From: Gonatopus flavifemur
Lineage: Eukaryota; Arthropoda; Insecta; Hymenoptera; Dryinidae
DNA length: 64,000 bases
Assembly (NCBI GenBank): GCA_018340375.1
Contig: JAFFJZ010000001.1
Span: 68,192,001-68,256,000 of the forward strand
Reading direction: 5' to 3'
Positions 26,476 through 39,864 of the stretch are shown one piece after another; the stretch's first letter is position 1, and the number at the start of each line of letters is the position of its first letter. Below the pieces are notes generated by a model. The model worked only from the letters and a program-made list of their open reading frames with translations, was not told the DNA's origin and made no database searches. The position numbers and the translations under genes are program-made.

Positions 26476-26910
26476 GGAAATGCCAATATTGACAACTGAC
26501 CCATGCTTGGCTAAATACTGGACTGCCAAGCATCGCGAACCAATATTGGTCCAATATACAACCGTTGTTCATTCTAGAAACCATACCGGGTTTTATAGGA
26601 AGTGCCAATATGATAACGGCTGCAAGCTTGGCAAAATATTGGGCTGCCAAACATGGTGAACCAATATCAACCCAATATAAAACCGTTTGTTATTTGAGAA
26701 CCCACACCATGTTTCATAAGGAATGCCTATACAACAAGTGGTTCAAGATTGGCAAAATATTAAGCTGCCAAACATGGTGGATCAATATCGGCCCAATATT
26801 AAACCATTTGTTATTTGAGAATCTATACCACGTTTCGTAGGGAATGTCATCACAACAAGTGGTTGAAACTTGGCAAAACATTAAACTGCCAAGCATGATG
26901 AACCAGAACC
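26476..26910. repeat. Four tandem units of 121-122 bp
   Basis: Units start at 26476, 26598, 26720 and 26841, each with GGAANTGCC-like starts, a GGCAAAATATT segment, CTGCCAAACATGG and AACCAATAT. The last unit is cut short. Units differ by substitutions and are not recent. Confidence 0.85.
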
Positions 26911-29200
26911 TATGCCACATCTCCATGTTTGTGGCTTTTATAGAGTTGTGCCGATATCCCTGCTGAAAATCTTATCGTTTTCTATGGGAAATTTTTAGCA
27001 GGGATGGCATGAAAAATGACGTCATTTTTTTCTCCAAGTAGTATGTTTGAAGAATCAGGTTGAAGCATGGTGCAAGTTAATATACACACCTTGGGCCAGA
27101 TCCGGTTTAATCGTATGAGCCAAGCTCCAAAATACTCATAATACATATATCATGAGACATTGGGCCATGCTTGGCATTGCATTCTGGCCCAATATTGAGT
27201 ACCAAGCCTGGCACGAGGTTATCATCCCAAGCTCTCACCAAGCTTGGGCCATTTTTTCTCATGGATTCTGGCCCAATATAAGTCATAGTTGGGCCAAGAT
27301 CGGGCCAAGCTTGGGCCATTTGGTTATTCCTACCTGGAATGTCTTCCCTGGTTAAAGCGTAATAGCGTATCATAGGAGTTCTATTGTATTATTTATGGAA
27401 TCTCATAAATAAATACATGTAACTGATATTGAACTTCTATGAATCGCTATTACACTTCAAACAGGGTTGATACTCGAACAAGAAATTTAGGTGGTATACC
27501 ATAATACTGATGTTCTTGAGATTTTAACCGTTCATAGAAACGAAAGAGCCCTTCAAATTCACATAAAAACCGATGAATCATCGTTAATTATTTCCTCGCA
27601 ACTGGAAATATTGTTTGGAGAATGCACTGAAAGATTTTGAGGTTTCAACAGCCAAGTATTTCGTTACTTGATTACGCATTCATTTCAATGAACGATTCAA
27701 ACTCCAGCAATATTAATACCGAATGTTGTTGAAACAGAATTTTTCTCGTTGCTCAAGAGCTAGTAATTTATGGTAAGGTTACCAAAAAGTACTAGTTTTC
27801 AACAAATGAGAGAAGTTCGGTGTTATGAAAATTCGGTACTATGGTATACTACCAGAATTTGAATGCATCCAATGAGCACTCATCGCGTGAGCGTAAGAAA
27901 TTGCGTACATACTCGATGAAGTATTTGCGCATTGACTAACGTTTACATTTTCAACCTATCAGAAAACTAGGATCGTGATCAAAGGATCACGATCCGCTAC
28001 TTCGGAAGGTTCCTTTGTCATGAATTTGAATAAAATTCACTTTTAACTTCTTTTTGAGCTGAGAAATTCATTCCATAGTTTTAAAGACGTTTTATTCAAG
28101 GGACATTGAAACCCTATTGAAAAATACAATATATTCCAATAGATTCTTATAGATACTCATGATTCACGAGAATGAAATTGTAAAAATTCTTACAATGCAT
28201 CCAAATTTCGATTCTTTAGGGAACAGCATCGATTCTCTCAGGATCAGCAACAAAAAAAGCCGATTGGAAAACGATTTTTTTCTGTAAAAAACATCGATTT
28301 TCGATGCATCAAATCTAGAATCGGGATCACTAATCGAAAATTGATTTCTCATTCAATGATCAAAATTTTCCGGTCACTGTATACTGGAGAATCCCGAATA
28401 TGTTTTCAACTGCAGAGATACGTTTGGTGAACTGAGTATTCATGCTAAATACTTTGAAATATTTCGATACATTCGCATTATATGAATATTAGTACATAGG
28501 ATACAACAATTTTTCAAGTACATACATACAGCAATCTTCATTGTATTGTAACATTGTGGTGTAATTTACGATACAGATAGATGTTCTGTTTGAAAATGTT
28601 TCTTTCTTCAAGTAAATTTAACAATATGTTTCAAGTTATGGAAATATATGATCGAGTCATGGAAAGTCATGGAAATTTGAATTTCGGACACCCTGACGGG
28701 GAACTTGATTATTATTCTCTCTAACTTTGATTTCTTTGATATATCGAACTGTATCATTTTGATTATATAAATAAGTATTACAAGAGCATGATTGTAAAAT
28801 CCATCAGCAGATAAATATTTTCAAGTTCATTTCTCATTGAAATGTTCTTTTCGCAATACATTCTGATATGAATGTTTGTTTTCTTACGTAATCGTCAGTC
28901 CAAATACTTGGGAGTACAAATCGATACACATCTATCGTAAAATATTGATAATATTTTAGACAGTCTCTCTTATAAAGTTAATATGAAGAATGTCAATTGA
29001 ATGAATCGAATATTCTATTATTCTACAAAATTTTTCATATCATGTGAAATATTTTATCAATGAAGATGAATATTTAATTGATCCCAATAGAATTTCATTC
29101 AAATCCATGACAATTTGTCTCTTTTTTTTTGGCATAAAAATGCGAAACGAGGAGTGCCAGAATTCAAATGATTTTAAACTACGAAGTCATGTTCTTCCTT

Positions 29201-29425
29201 GACGGAAAAAATAATTTAGCTGCAGCAGCCAAGTAGCTAGCACGGACACGGACAGCCATTAAATTAGCTCCTGTAGCTAAATTTTAGCTGTTACCGCAAA
29301 TAAATTAACTGAAAATGCAAATTTTTTTACTGTAACAGCTAAAATTTAGCTGCAGGAGCTAATTTAATGGCTGTCCGTGTCCGTGCTAGCTACTTAGCTG
29401 CTGCAGCTAAATTATTTTTTCCGTG
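29201..29425. mobile_element. Foldback element with nearly identical 94-bp arms, TT target duplication
   Basis: Arms 29201-29294 and 29332-29425 are inverted copies with only about three differences, around a 37-bp loop. Ends GACGGAAAAAATAATT and ATTATTTTTTCCGTG are flanked by TT on both sides. The arms hold AGCTGCAGCAGC and CGGACACGGACAG words. High arm identity suggests recent origin or repair by gene conversion. Confidence 0.85.
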
Positions 29426-30609
29426 TTCCCCCCTTTGAATGAATGAAAAATCTAAAAAAATAGTAATTCTGATATCTCAACAAGCGGAAAAAATATTCAT
29501 TTTGTAACGCAAAGCATAGAAATGCTTCACATACGATGATTAGCGATGATTAACACCCGAACCCAAGCTTGTACCGATATAATTTTCTTCCACGTCCTGC
29601 TTTTCTCTTCACGCCACATGATTTTGGTTGACGTTTCCTCCAGTCCTGCTTTATATCCTCTCGAGTCAAATGAATATTATTGTATTCATTTCCATGCATC
29701 GCGTATAATGGACATTACACGTTTCAATAGTGAATTCTGAACTTTCTTGTTTTCTAAATCCCATTCAGAATCGAATACTCATGCACACGTCTAAGTTCGC
29801 GTATGCTTCATTCATCTGGCATGGTGAAAACTCTGTCAAAAGATAATTAAATCATTTTGGTTCATGCAGAGAGATAAGAGAGCGCACAGATTCGTGTCGG
29901 TGATCGAGAAACAAGTAGGAGCGTGGTGTGTGACTCAGCTGCCAAGAATTCTCTTCTTGGCATGCGTGTTCTTCTATTTTTTTTCGTCTTTCTTTCTCTT
30001 TATCTTTCCTTTTTCGTTCTATCGTACATGTATGTGTATGCGTTTTATCTTATTCAGGCTCATCGTCGTATCCCTTTGGACTTAGATATACCACGGAATG
30101 CAAATTGTCGAAGTTCCTGTACGCACATCACGTATCACGAAATTGCACGTGGATACACGAGAATAATAATAATGATAATAATAATAGAAGAAAAAAAAAG
30201 AAACATAATTGAAGGATAGACACTGTTTCTCGAGATGAACATTTGATTCGGTTCTTTAGTTGATTTCATTGTCGATGAGATTCGATGAGAGGTAAATTTT
30301 GCCTGTTTTCCTCAATGGATGATTCACATTGTTGTTGTGGTGTTTCCAGATTCGTGGCGGTTGAGATATTTTGTAGTCGGTGGATGTTATTTTCATATAA
30401 GAAATTCCAATACTTGATTCCGCTGACTAAGAATAGGACGGGCAGATGCTGAATTTATGAAAATAATTTGTATATAAGATGTCTCGGATAAACCTGGTAG
30501 AAATCTCTCTAGTCATTTTTTAGGCCTCCCTAGGTCCTGGCGAGGTCTTGTAATAACCTAGGGAATAAGTAGAATGATATTTCTTAGCCTGGAATATGGA
30601 TTTCTTCAT

Positions 30610-30804
30610 CACGGAGAAGAATTGCTTTGCTACTATACACTCCAGCAGCTAGAACGTTAGTTTTGTTAACAAATTGGTTTATGTCAGCAAAAAAATGTAG
30701 TTCTGTCAATCATTTTTCTTGTTCTTTCAGCCAATGTTTTTTCTAGACGCTATAGTAACAGACCGGTTTGTTATGCCAGCCAAAAGTATTCTTTTTTCTC
30801 CGTG
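30610..30804. mobile_element. Small TIR element, 195 bp, AT target duplication
   Basis: Starts CACGGAGAAGAATT and ends ATTCTTTTTTCTCCGTG; AT on both sides (30608-30609, 30805-30806). Non-coding. Confidence 0.75.
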
Positions 30805-30879
30805 ATTATATATATTTTATACAAGTTTTGAATGCTTCTTATAATCAGTCAGGGTTTTGAATTATCTAGATACAAGTAG

Positions 30880-31171
30880 TACTGAGAGAAGAGCAATTTG
30901 AAGGTTCAGTAAATAGTATTATATTAGATCTATAAATCTGAATATTACTGAACTTTCAGCGATGTTTTATGAAATTTCAAGAAACAGTACTGAAACTTTG
31001 CTTTCCATTACTCAGTGTTCTTCAATCGTTATTATATAATACAATATTCAGGACCAAATTTGCTGCGTATCACTCAATTAGTAAACGTTTAAGAAAGTTC
31101 AATACTATTTAGGTTTATCGAACAAGTATATCAATATTTACCGAACTTCCAAATCGCTCTTCACTCAGTGT
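30880..31171. mobile_element. Second copy of the 5530-type element, 292 bp
   Basis: Same orientation and inner words as 5530-5738 (TCTGAATATTACTGAACTTT, ATAATACAATATT). It is longer at the right, where GAACTTCCAAATCGCTCTTC completes the inverted complement of the left end. The right end CTCAGTG is intact; the left end has TACTGAG. This copy is likely closer to full length and 5530-5738 carries a deletion near its right end. Confidence 0.72.
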
Positions 31172-31423
31172 AATGTTTTTTATAGGTGACATATCAGGTA
31201 CTTGAAACAAATCCTGTTTTACAACTCTGGTTATAATTGGTTAACTCTGGTTAATTCGAAGAAATGTATAAAAATCTGATTATGTTATGTTTCAAAGTTG
31301 ATTACAACACAGAGAAGAGTTTATTATATACTCGATGATGAAGATAGGAATTGAACTCTGTTGTTTTTTTTTCTATTACTTCGCATATCGACTTCAAGAA
31401 GAGTTGTAGCAATCTGTCGCATA

Positions 31424-31709
31424 CACAGAAAAAAAGAAATAGTTGCAGCAACTTTTCTACTCTAGTCGTTGCTGCAGCCACTTGAGTAGTCAGGACAAGT
31501 AACTCGATAGTTGCACTAACTAACGTAAATACCTGAGGTATTTCGAATTAGTTGAGACAGCTAACGTGTCATTTGTCCTGACTATTAAATAGCTGCAGCA
31601 ACTACTTGAGTAGATAGTCATGGTGTTTTCCGCCACAATAAAGTATAAGACATAAAGTATAAAGCTACGATATAAATACATGGATTTTTACTAAAAAATT
31701 TTCTCCGTG
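31424..31709. mobile_element. Probable TIR element, 286 bp, rearranged
   Basis: Starts CACAGAAAAAAAGAAATAG and ends AAATTTTCTCCGTG. Inside, TAGTTGCAGCAAC and GCTGCAGCAACTAC and the AGTCAGGACAA/TTGTCCTGACT pair form an inverted repeat. The 2-bp flanks differ (TA, AA). Confidence 0.5.
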
Positions 31710-32645
31710 AAGCATAGAGTGATAATTATATCAAATATCATATAGTTATTATCATGTACAGTCTCGAAATAAACTAGTATGAATTGATAAAACATGACTA
31801 GATATTAATAGAAATTATCGCATGTCTGAATTAGTAGATTGAATGTAATATTATCAAAAACAGCGTAACATCGTGTGAGAGAATTTTCAGGACTATCGCT
31901 GTTGTTATTATTATGCAGTCCTATTCGTTGCACACTCCCTACACTGCAACGATAAAGTGGTAGTGGTCTTCTGTTATCAGAGCCTTTGTCTTTTCGTCGG
32001 TCATTGTTCTCGTTAATGGTATAACCATTCGATGTATCTAACTACGTTATATACCATACACACATCGCAGTATTGTTCAAAGATCCGTGTTTTCCCATTC
32101 TTCGTAATACAAGTCTTTTCTTTGTTGTGTGTTCAAACTCTGCTACGCGTGGCCGAAAATTCAACTTCTTTCTTGATATCTATCTCCGTTACATTTATCG
32201 AAGTGAAAAAGTTCATTGAACGATGTCCATGTCGTATACATTGTCCTGTGAGGGAGTTTTCTTTTTGAAAATCAAATTTCTTTCAGTAGAAAATGAAGGA
32301 AATCTATATTTCGTCCTTTTCAATAACATGAAAATACATGGTTATTCGAAAATAATATCAGAACTGATGCTTAAAAGAATACTTTGATATTTCAACTCCA
32401 AACCCACGTCTTTCTCTTGTTTTATTCCCTGCCGAGTGAAATCCTTCAAAGTATATCGAGAACATCATCAACTCTTTTCTTCGTTAAGATTAAAAGTAAT
32501 CGATAGTACGTACATATGTATCAATCTAAACAGAATTATGATTCTTATTTACGATCAACACTTTATCGATAACAGCGCGATAAAAATAGGGTATTCGAGA
32601 AAATTCAATAATACTGAAATAATATGATTTTTATATTTGTTACAG

Positions 32646-32741
32646 GAAATGACAATGCCACCCACACCTTTAACAGCTATCGCCCAAACCCCCAGGAAAG
32701 AGCTGGAATCGAAATTCACTTTCAACCCCGTTCTGGCGAAG
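32646..32741 (+). CDS. lilli: lilli exon: ELL-binding type motif EMTMPPTPLTAI
   Basis: A 32-codon internal exon in phase 0, acceptor tttgttacag and donor gtaaagatc. It encodes EMTMPPTPLTAIAQTPRKE followed by LESKFTFNPVLAK. KEMT..PPPLTAI.TP is one of the best conserved short motifs of AFF proteins; in AFF4 the region lies near residues 300-350 and binds ELL/ELL2. The following PRKELESKFTFN corresponds to the EPSKFPF-like tail of the same segment. The exon is isolated by 13.2 kb of intron upstream and 2.5 kb downstream. The assignment rests on this motif plus correct phase with both neighbours. Confidence 0.93.
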
Positions 32742-35235
32742 GTAAAGATCTTTTAATTATCGATTTTCAATTTCCACCACATACGGGATATTAAATTCAG
32801 ATAATCTACTCGAGTAAATTGAATGTGTATCAAAGGGATTTGAGAGAACATCTTCTCTCGGTGAATGAAAATCAGGTGTAATCTTGTTAGATGAAAAAGA
32901 AAAAATGAAGATTGTATCAATATCGATGCAATTTAATCGAAATTTGATATGATTCGTGTTTCATATTGCTTGACAATATAACATTTTCGTAATACTCTCG
33001 TTCGGAAAATAGTTATGGATTTTTTGATAAATTTCTTCTCCCTTTCTGATGTAAACGAAAGAAAAAGTTTATCAAATATTTATTAAATGAGAATTTGCTT
33101 CAGAAAGAGTTGAATATATATTGGAATTCGATTCATGTTACACCATTGTGCGCTGTTACAATATCAACTGGAATATTGTTTTCATGTACCAAAGATAATT
33201 TCGATACACAGATCGTTGAAGGGAATTAACGTTAGTTATGTATCTATGTAACCCAGTTATGTACATCAAGGGAGTACGAGCGAGTGATATGATCTGTACT
33301 ATATGAAATTTTCATTTACCAATATATTTTACATAATTGGGTATTCGAACAGATTTAGAATTCTCCAAAATCGATATTTGGGAATTGAAATGGTCCTTTC
33401 GTCGTACACGAGTTCTTTTGTTGAAATTTGAAATTAGTTTTATTGTCTTAGCAGAGAAATGTTAACCGCAGCTACAAATTAATTACCGCAAGGATGGTGA
33501 ACGGAATATTTCGTATATATGTATGTTCAAAGTCTCGAACGTCAAGGAGAAAGATAAATACGAAAGAGAAGAAAGAAGTCATAATTACGGGGAGTAATTA
33601 AATGAAAAATTGAACTTGCTGAAACGTTGTTCTACTTAAGTATAGAGATATATGAATTATCCGTATCAAAAGATTCGTGTTCATCGTATGATACATTTAT
33701 AAAGCAACATTAAAGAATCATTTCGGTTCGTGAGCTTGTTATAACATCGTGTGCGCATGAATATCGATCAGAAAGATGTTTCGAATCGTGTTGAACGAAA
33801 CGCGAGCTTTCGTGCCACTTGGCACAATGTCAAGAGATTGAATTTCATATATCCAATGGGAATTCATTTTGCTAATATTCGTTGCAGATGTTCTTGACAG
33901 ACGATTATTATGAATTATCCTGTGTGATAATACTCAATATCATTAGCCGGAATGGAATTTTGGACCTTTTTGTTTTTTTTTTCCTCTTGAATCATTGAGC
34001 TTTGTGAATGATCATTCAGAATTCTTTGTAACCGAGAAACAAGGTACAAAGGAAAATTCTTAATTTGATGAGATGTGAATTTCATCCTCAGACGTTTTCA
34101 ATTTTCTATTCACTAATATACTAATTTTTCTTGTTGTTCTTTTTTCAATTTTCAACAAGATGTTTCGGTTATCTTTAGGGAAAAGGATTAAACTTATAAT
34201 CAAAACTCCGAACCTCTGAAAGTTGGAAATCATATGTTTGGATTAACTTCTTTTCACCATTTTATTAATTCCTGCTACTATTGCATATGAAAATGTCACA
34301 GTTCCACGATAAACAACGCATGAAGTACAGTTTCTGTTTCCAGTCGACTCTAAGTTTGAAATTAATACTTGTCATATCAAATCAAACTTTTGTTCGAAAT
34401 TATTTGCTCGAAGTGGAACAATTGGCAAGTTTCCAAATGGTGTGAACACAGTAGGACGTCTAATCATCTCAGGCGAGGACCGTTCAAAGTTTGATTTTGA
34501 CAGTACAAGGAAAAAGAAGTTGTACCCACAAAATAGTTACAATGAAAGAAAATGTATCAATTTTGAAATGATTTTTCCATTTCATCAACTCCAAAGTATT
34601 TTTTTTGTTGTTTTTCCCGTTCATTCGTACCTTTTCTTTCATTCCTCTGTCATTACGAAAAATTTTGTTTCGCTCAATTTAGTCGCACATAATGGTATAC
34701 TACTATACATGGCGTTAAGAAAGAAATATTATCGTGCTCGTCGACGCGTCAGGATCCGTCCTCGGATATAAACATTCGTAATAATACCGAGCAACCAACT
34801 GGAGTAATAAATTTTCATCCCATTGGGGAAAGGATTTCATGGTCAGAAATAGAAAAAACAAGAAGAGGAGATCTAGGTAGGGAAAGGCGTGAAGAAAATT
34901 AGAAAAGACATAGGGTGCAGTTGTGACGTTCATCATTTAACGTAGAAACATGTAGGCGGTAGGATTAAATAATTTTCACTTATAATTTTTATATTGAGAC
35001 AATGCCTGATACTTTTATTTCTCATTCAATATTGAATTCCATATGTGTTCAGTTCTTGGAGCTTGTGGTTCAAATTGAAATTGTGCATATATACTTGTTT
35101 TGAAAATCGACAAGATTTTTAACTTCAGGTACAAAAGATTACGTTCTAACGTATAATTAGGAGTTAAGTAATTCACACAGACTGTATTGTTGATTTATAT
35201 AAATGAAAAAACTTATATACTTATTTTTGTTTCAG
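32742..35235 (+). other. lilli intron (2494 bp)
   Basis: Bounded by gtaaag and tttcag. AT-rich, without a recognisable repeat, RNA gene or exon. The frame at 34442-34771 (109 codons) has no domain and no splice context. Confidence 0.8.
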
Positions 35236-35272
35236 TTAACTGAAGTCACCCCGGCGGATGTAGTAAAGCCTC
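35236..35272 (+). CDS. lilli: lilli micro-exon (37 nt)
   Basis: A 37-nt exon between acceptor tttgtttcag and a strong donor gtaagtaaac. Read in phase 0 from the previous exon it gives LTEVTPADVVKP plus one base (C), so it ends in phase 1. LTEVTPADVVKP continues the FNPVLAK segment without a stop. I have no separate family motif for it; support is the strong splice sites, phase and open frame. It is followed by the largest intron in the window (19639 bp). Confidence 0.78.
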
Positions 35273-38200
35273 GTAAGTAAACTTTGTTTTCCATACTGTT
35301 CTATATATATACTTAAAAAAGTTAAGTAACACCAGAGTTTCTCTCACTTTATTTGGTAGTAGACGGTGTAACTTATAGTAGCTAGGTCACGGTTAGTTTC
35401 ATCCACAGTCGGAGGGAGAATTTAATCGAGTTTTATCTTCGGGATATGATGAGATTTTCAATCACACGTTATATAATTCCAATATATTTCTTAAAGGATA
35501 CATCAATTATTAACTTGTAACAATCCGAAGATCAATTAAGTGGACTTTCCAAGACTTGTCCTCGTTTTCTTTCTGTTCTGAATTGGAAGTCGAAGGGTAT
35601 ATTCAACTTAGACCGCTATAACTTACGATTCCTCGAGGAACAATCGAGAAGATGATAGATAGATGAAAAGAAATTGTTTTTATTTCAATCAAAAAATTAT
35701 GAGAGAACCAAAAAATGAAGCAATAATAGCACACAAAAGTCGACTTCTCAAGTATTTCCAGTGTATTTCCAGTATTTCCTATATAAAATAGCGAAGTAGC
35801 GAGTCTACGTTACGAAAATTCGTAGGGTAAGAAATATCTTCGAGTATTCTCCTCTACTCTCACATCTCGTCCTCTCTGTCTGCTTCTCATTTTACAGTTG
35901 ACTACCTCGTAGTAGTCTGATATTATTCACGATTCAGTTGATATTATTTTTCAGTAAAGGTGCTACCCAATATCATTTTCAGACGATTGAAATTTCCGAC
36001 AAGATGTATTATCGTGGTAGAGAGATTCGCTGAAGATTCAGTTGAATATTCTTGATGCTCGGAATCTTTATCCTTGGGGTAATATATTACAAACATCTTC
36101 ATTTTTTCAATAACAAAATATTCTCATGTAGCGTTGGAGATTCTATTGAATGAATTTAATGTGGATTTTAGTTGACGATTTTTGAAGATTTTCGAGGATT
36201 CAATCAGGATGACGTATTATTGATAAAAATTAGAATAGAATGAAGTTCCTCAATCTTTGGGGTTTTTTTGTGCATTATAATATAAGGAAAAATTGAATAG
36301 AATTTCAAAATAATTTTCATTCCTTTTTGTTCGCCCCTATCTATCTGGTTTCCCTCGGTCTCTTCCACATCCATTGCAATTGCTTGTTGGAAGATGGTAG
36401 CAGCTCGCTATTATCTCTTTCTCTTCTCCGTACACTTACATATTCGTTCTCTCACGAATTTTCCAGTCCCTTATACCGCTCTCTTTCGTCTCTCTTTTGC
36501 CTCCGTGATATGTCCAGAGGGGGTTAAGATAGAGAAAGAGAAAGATAGAAGAGGTGAGAAGGAAGGTGGGTTTCCATAGAAACCAACCAGCCAGCCAATG
36601 CTCGCTGGCATATCCCGATTCAACCAACGTCTATCGCCTACTTGCGATGTGAGTCGGGTAAGACCACAACGACCAAAGTCCTCGACAACTCGAAATTTTA
36701 CTTCCCTGCTATCCTTTCATTTTGCCAACTTGTTATTTGATTCAACATCATAATCATCATCATCGTCATCATCTTCGACTTGAATGCCTTTATGTACGAT
36801 CACACCTCATCGCATGATCTATTCATATCCAATTATGGGAATGGTTTTTTATCCCTACTTATGAATTTGTATCTGTATTATACTGCGAAACGAGGGAGAT
36901 TCAATTTCATAGATTGACATCTGAGATTATAGGAAGCGAGAGAGGAAAAAAGGTGGATAGACAGGCAAGGAAGGATAGTAATGCCCCATTGCTTTATCAC
37001 CAAGCAATTCCCGTCACATTAATTATTAAAATCGCCTCTGGTAAAGTCACGCCCTTCTCAAACCTCACTTCCGTAAGGACACAGATCTCTATCTCGAGGT
37101 TTTTCTAGGTTCAAGCAAGTTTGCGACGTCGTTCCTCACCCTATCCCTTTTTATATCCCCCTACACTCTAATTCAGCGGAAATCTCTCCGGACAAACTCC
37201 GCCAACGACCCAATTGACTCTCTATCTTGAAACACTTAATATTGAATCTTTCGATTGATCGGAAAGATGTAACAGCTTAATATATTTTCCCTTGTCTCAA
37301 GTGATATCGTTGTCTTTCCTTAGTCAATTTCACCTCGAAATCGATTTGATCGAATTCCACAAATTATTATTCTAAAACCAAATTTTTTAGTCTCCTTCAA
37401 AAAATTACCCACATCAATATATGAATTCTCAAATGATCGTGATTACCATATTTTTCACTGAAAGTGTTGTGATCGAAAGATGAAATTAGAAGCTAAAATA
37501 ATTTTGAATATTGTAATATTTATTGAGTCTTGTAAAATATTTCCGAAAAGATTTTTTCTGGCATCAATCACAAAATGGTTCTTTTCTTCCCCGCACACAT
37601 TTTTTATCAATGACGATACCAGTTATTCCCTTGTATTCTCGAGTTCCCCTTGATATTTTATATCAATTTTCATGCGATTATGTTATTCATCCTCGTTTTT
37701 TTATTGTTGAATAAAAATCAGTTTCATGCGGTACGATTCATCTTTTTCTGTATCAAAAGGTCATTTATCTCCTTCTGTATCGAATTTTTATCAGTGAAAT
37801 GAGAAAAATAAGGGAAGGCAATAGAAATATTGAGCAAATTGGTAGGGTCTTGCAATGGCGAGACTTGGGATAGGGGGAAGTATAAAAAAAAAGAATATAT
37901 ATATATATATACATGAAGCTGAGGACTGTTCTTCCTTTAAATAGGGTGTGTTTTACGACATTCGACTTGATTTAACAAACCACCTGTAGCACGTGCCAAA
38001 GCAATTTCATCGACCCAACTTGAGAATCTTGAACGATTTCTTCTATCTTGTTGTCGGGAAAAAATATTTTCTCAAATGTGCCTAGGTAACAAGTCTTGAG
38101 GATCTGAAATTGCAGTTCATACCTGAAACCCTACTTGAATACACTTCAAACAAATTTTATAGTTTACTTTTCATTATTCAAAAGTGAAGCATCATGATTG

Positions 38201-39864
38201 ATCGATCGATCGATCGGAGGTCTTTAAAGCGCGATATTTTCATGAAATTGCTTCAGTTTTGAATAATTTGTGTGAAAACATTTAGCTAGCGTCGTCACCC
38301 CGCTGGTATCCTCTTAAGAAAATTATTCCGATAAAACGATTATACAAACATTTCCTTTCACTTTGATCGATTTGAATCTTGAACTCTTTTTCCTTTTTTT
38401 CGATTGAAATCTAATCCTCCGCTTCCTCGAGTCATGGATGTAAACACCTCTATCGCAATTGAATTATTAATCAAACGACGACTGTATACGCGCCAATGTA
38501 AAAAAGAAGGAGAAAACTGCGAAGAAAGAGAAAGAGAGAGAGGTTAATCATACAGATAAAAGCAGACAGACAAGCGGTTATATTCAGGATGAGCTGGGAA
38601 AATGATAGGAACATGTTGTTGGCGGGGCCTAGAGGGGGACGAAGGGGAGAATTTAATCATGTTAAGTAACTTTAGCATGCGTGCTTGTACTTCACTAAGC
38701 TCGTGTTTGCGCAGGACGAGCAGACAACGAATAAAACGGAAAGAAATAGAATAGGCGAAGGAAAGGATGTACATGAAGAAGAACCTATACCCCATTGACT
38801 ATTTTCACCCTTCGAGTATCTTATTTTTCTTTCTTTCTTTTTCTCGTTCGTGAGCCTTTTTATACTCTCATACGGAATATGCTGCTTCACGGAAATGATA
38901 CATCCCTATCATCGACGAACAAACAGTTGAACACTTTATGACGTCTAGACCAAGTTTCTATTCTCCCGTTGTTGTCCTTCAACCCATTCGAGTGATCATT
39001 TTGATTAATATTCCATCTCCCGTCCGATGAAGATTATCTTCCAAAACCTTTTAGAAGATGATTTACGCTTATGCGCGAAGAAAGAAACTACAAATCAAGA
39101 ATAATTCATCAACACAATAACGCCTCTCGGTAAGCGAGAATGGATAATCAAAATAAGCTGGTTACGACTTTTTTCCGTGATTCGTATAATTTCGAGTCTT
39201 CCCGAATCGAGTTGAATATATTCATAATCAGACTTGAAGTGCATAAAAGGTGTTGTTTGTCAATTTAATCACCGTTTTAATGTTATCTGACATTCGCAAT
39301 TGAGAGAATATTGCTGGAATAATTAAGAGTGAATCAATTATAAATAATTGAATGCAACAAATGATATCGATGTTAACACTCTATATTCCTCGTTCTTTGA
39401 TGTTTCATCGATAATAACCAATACCCTGATTATTATCCTCTGTAGAATAAATTCGGAGTGATTTAATGGAGTTGAGCGAAATCTATCGATCTCGTTAGTT
39501 CTAATGCATTAAAGCTAGGGTTCAATTTATCAAGCATTCAGTGACAGTTATAATGTGCACGGTATTCATAGCCCGGTCGCATAATCGCAGAACGGAATAT
39601 CAACACGCATACATCCTTGTTTCCATTGAATAATATATGATGCATATGCGAATGGTTCAACAGGTATATTATCAAAGATTCATTTGTATAATTATAATAT
39701 GTGATCGCAAGAGCGCATGTCCTGTACATTTTGTTGAAATTACTTTTACCGTGAAAATTTGAGTTTGAAGATGTCGTAAGACAACGCAAGGTTTTAATAT
39801 AGTTGCGTGCTTTCATTTACGGAAATTAAAGAAACGACTCTTCATTCCGTATGTACAGGTACAC

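Larger units (their letters stand above)
25960..27351. mobile_element. Possible nested element with CCAGKGAA ends
   Basis: CCCAGTGAACATG at 25960 and ATGTCTTCCCTGG ending at 27351 are partial inverted repeats and enclose the foldback and tandem array. A similar CCCAGTAAACAC start occurs at 63124. A target duplication is not clear. Confidence 0.3.
25820..28695. mobile_element. 2876-bp non-autonomous DNA transposon, CAGGGTGTC ends
   Basis: Ends CAGGGTGTC and GACACCCTG are exact inverted repeats. They are flanked by a 5-bp direct repeat ACGGG (25815-25819 and 28696-28700). Subterminal AGTCATGGAAGTCATGG at the left is mirrored by word order (GAGTCATGGAAAGTCATGG) at the right. No frame longer than about 90 codons and no transposase motif is visible. 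It contains an inverted repeat (26087-26379), a four-unit tandem array (26476-26910) and a second block of GGGCCAAGCTTGG-type words (27150-27330). It may be a composite of nested elements. Superfamily not assigned. Confidence 0.8.
19491..32645 (+). other. lilli intron (13155 bp)
   Basis: Bounded by gtaagatt and ttacag. It contains small CAC-ended elements at 19761-19888, 29201-29425, 30610-30804, 30880-31171 and 31424-31709, the 2876-bp element at 25820-28695, a GC-rich block with a GAC microsatellite near 22490-22775, and a GA run at 25249-25282. Frames on the minus strand near 24325-24838 are short and without recognisable domains. Confidence 0.8.
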
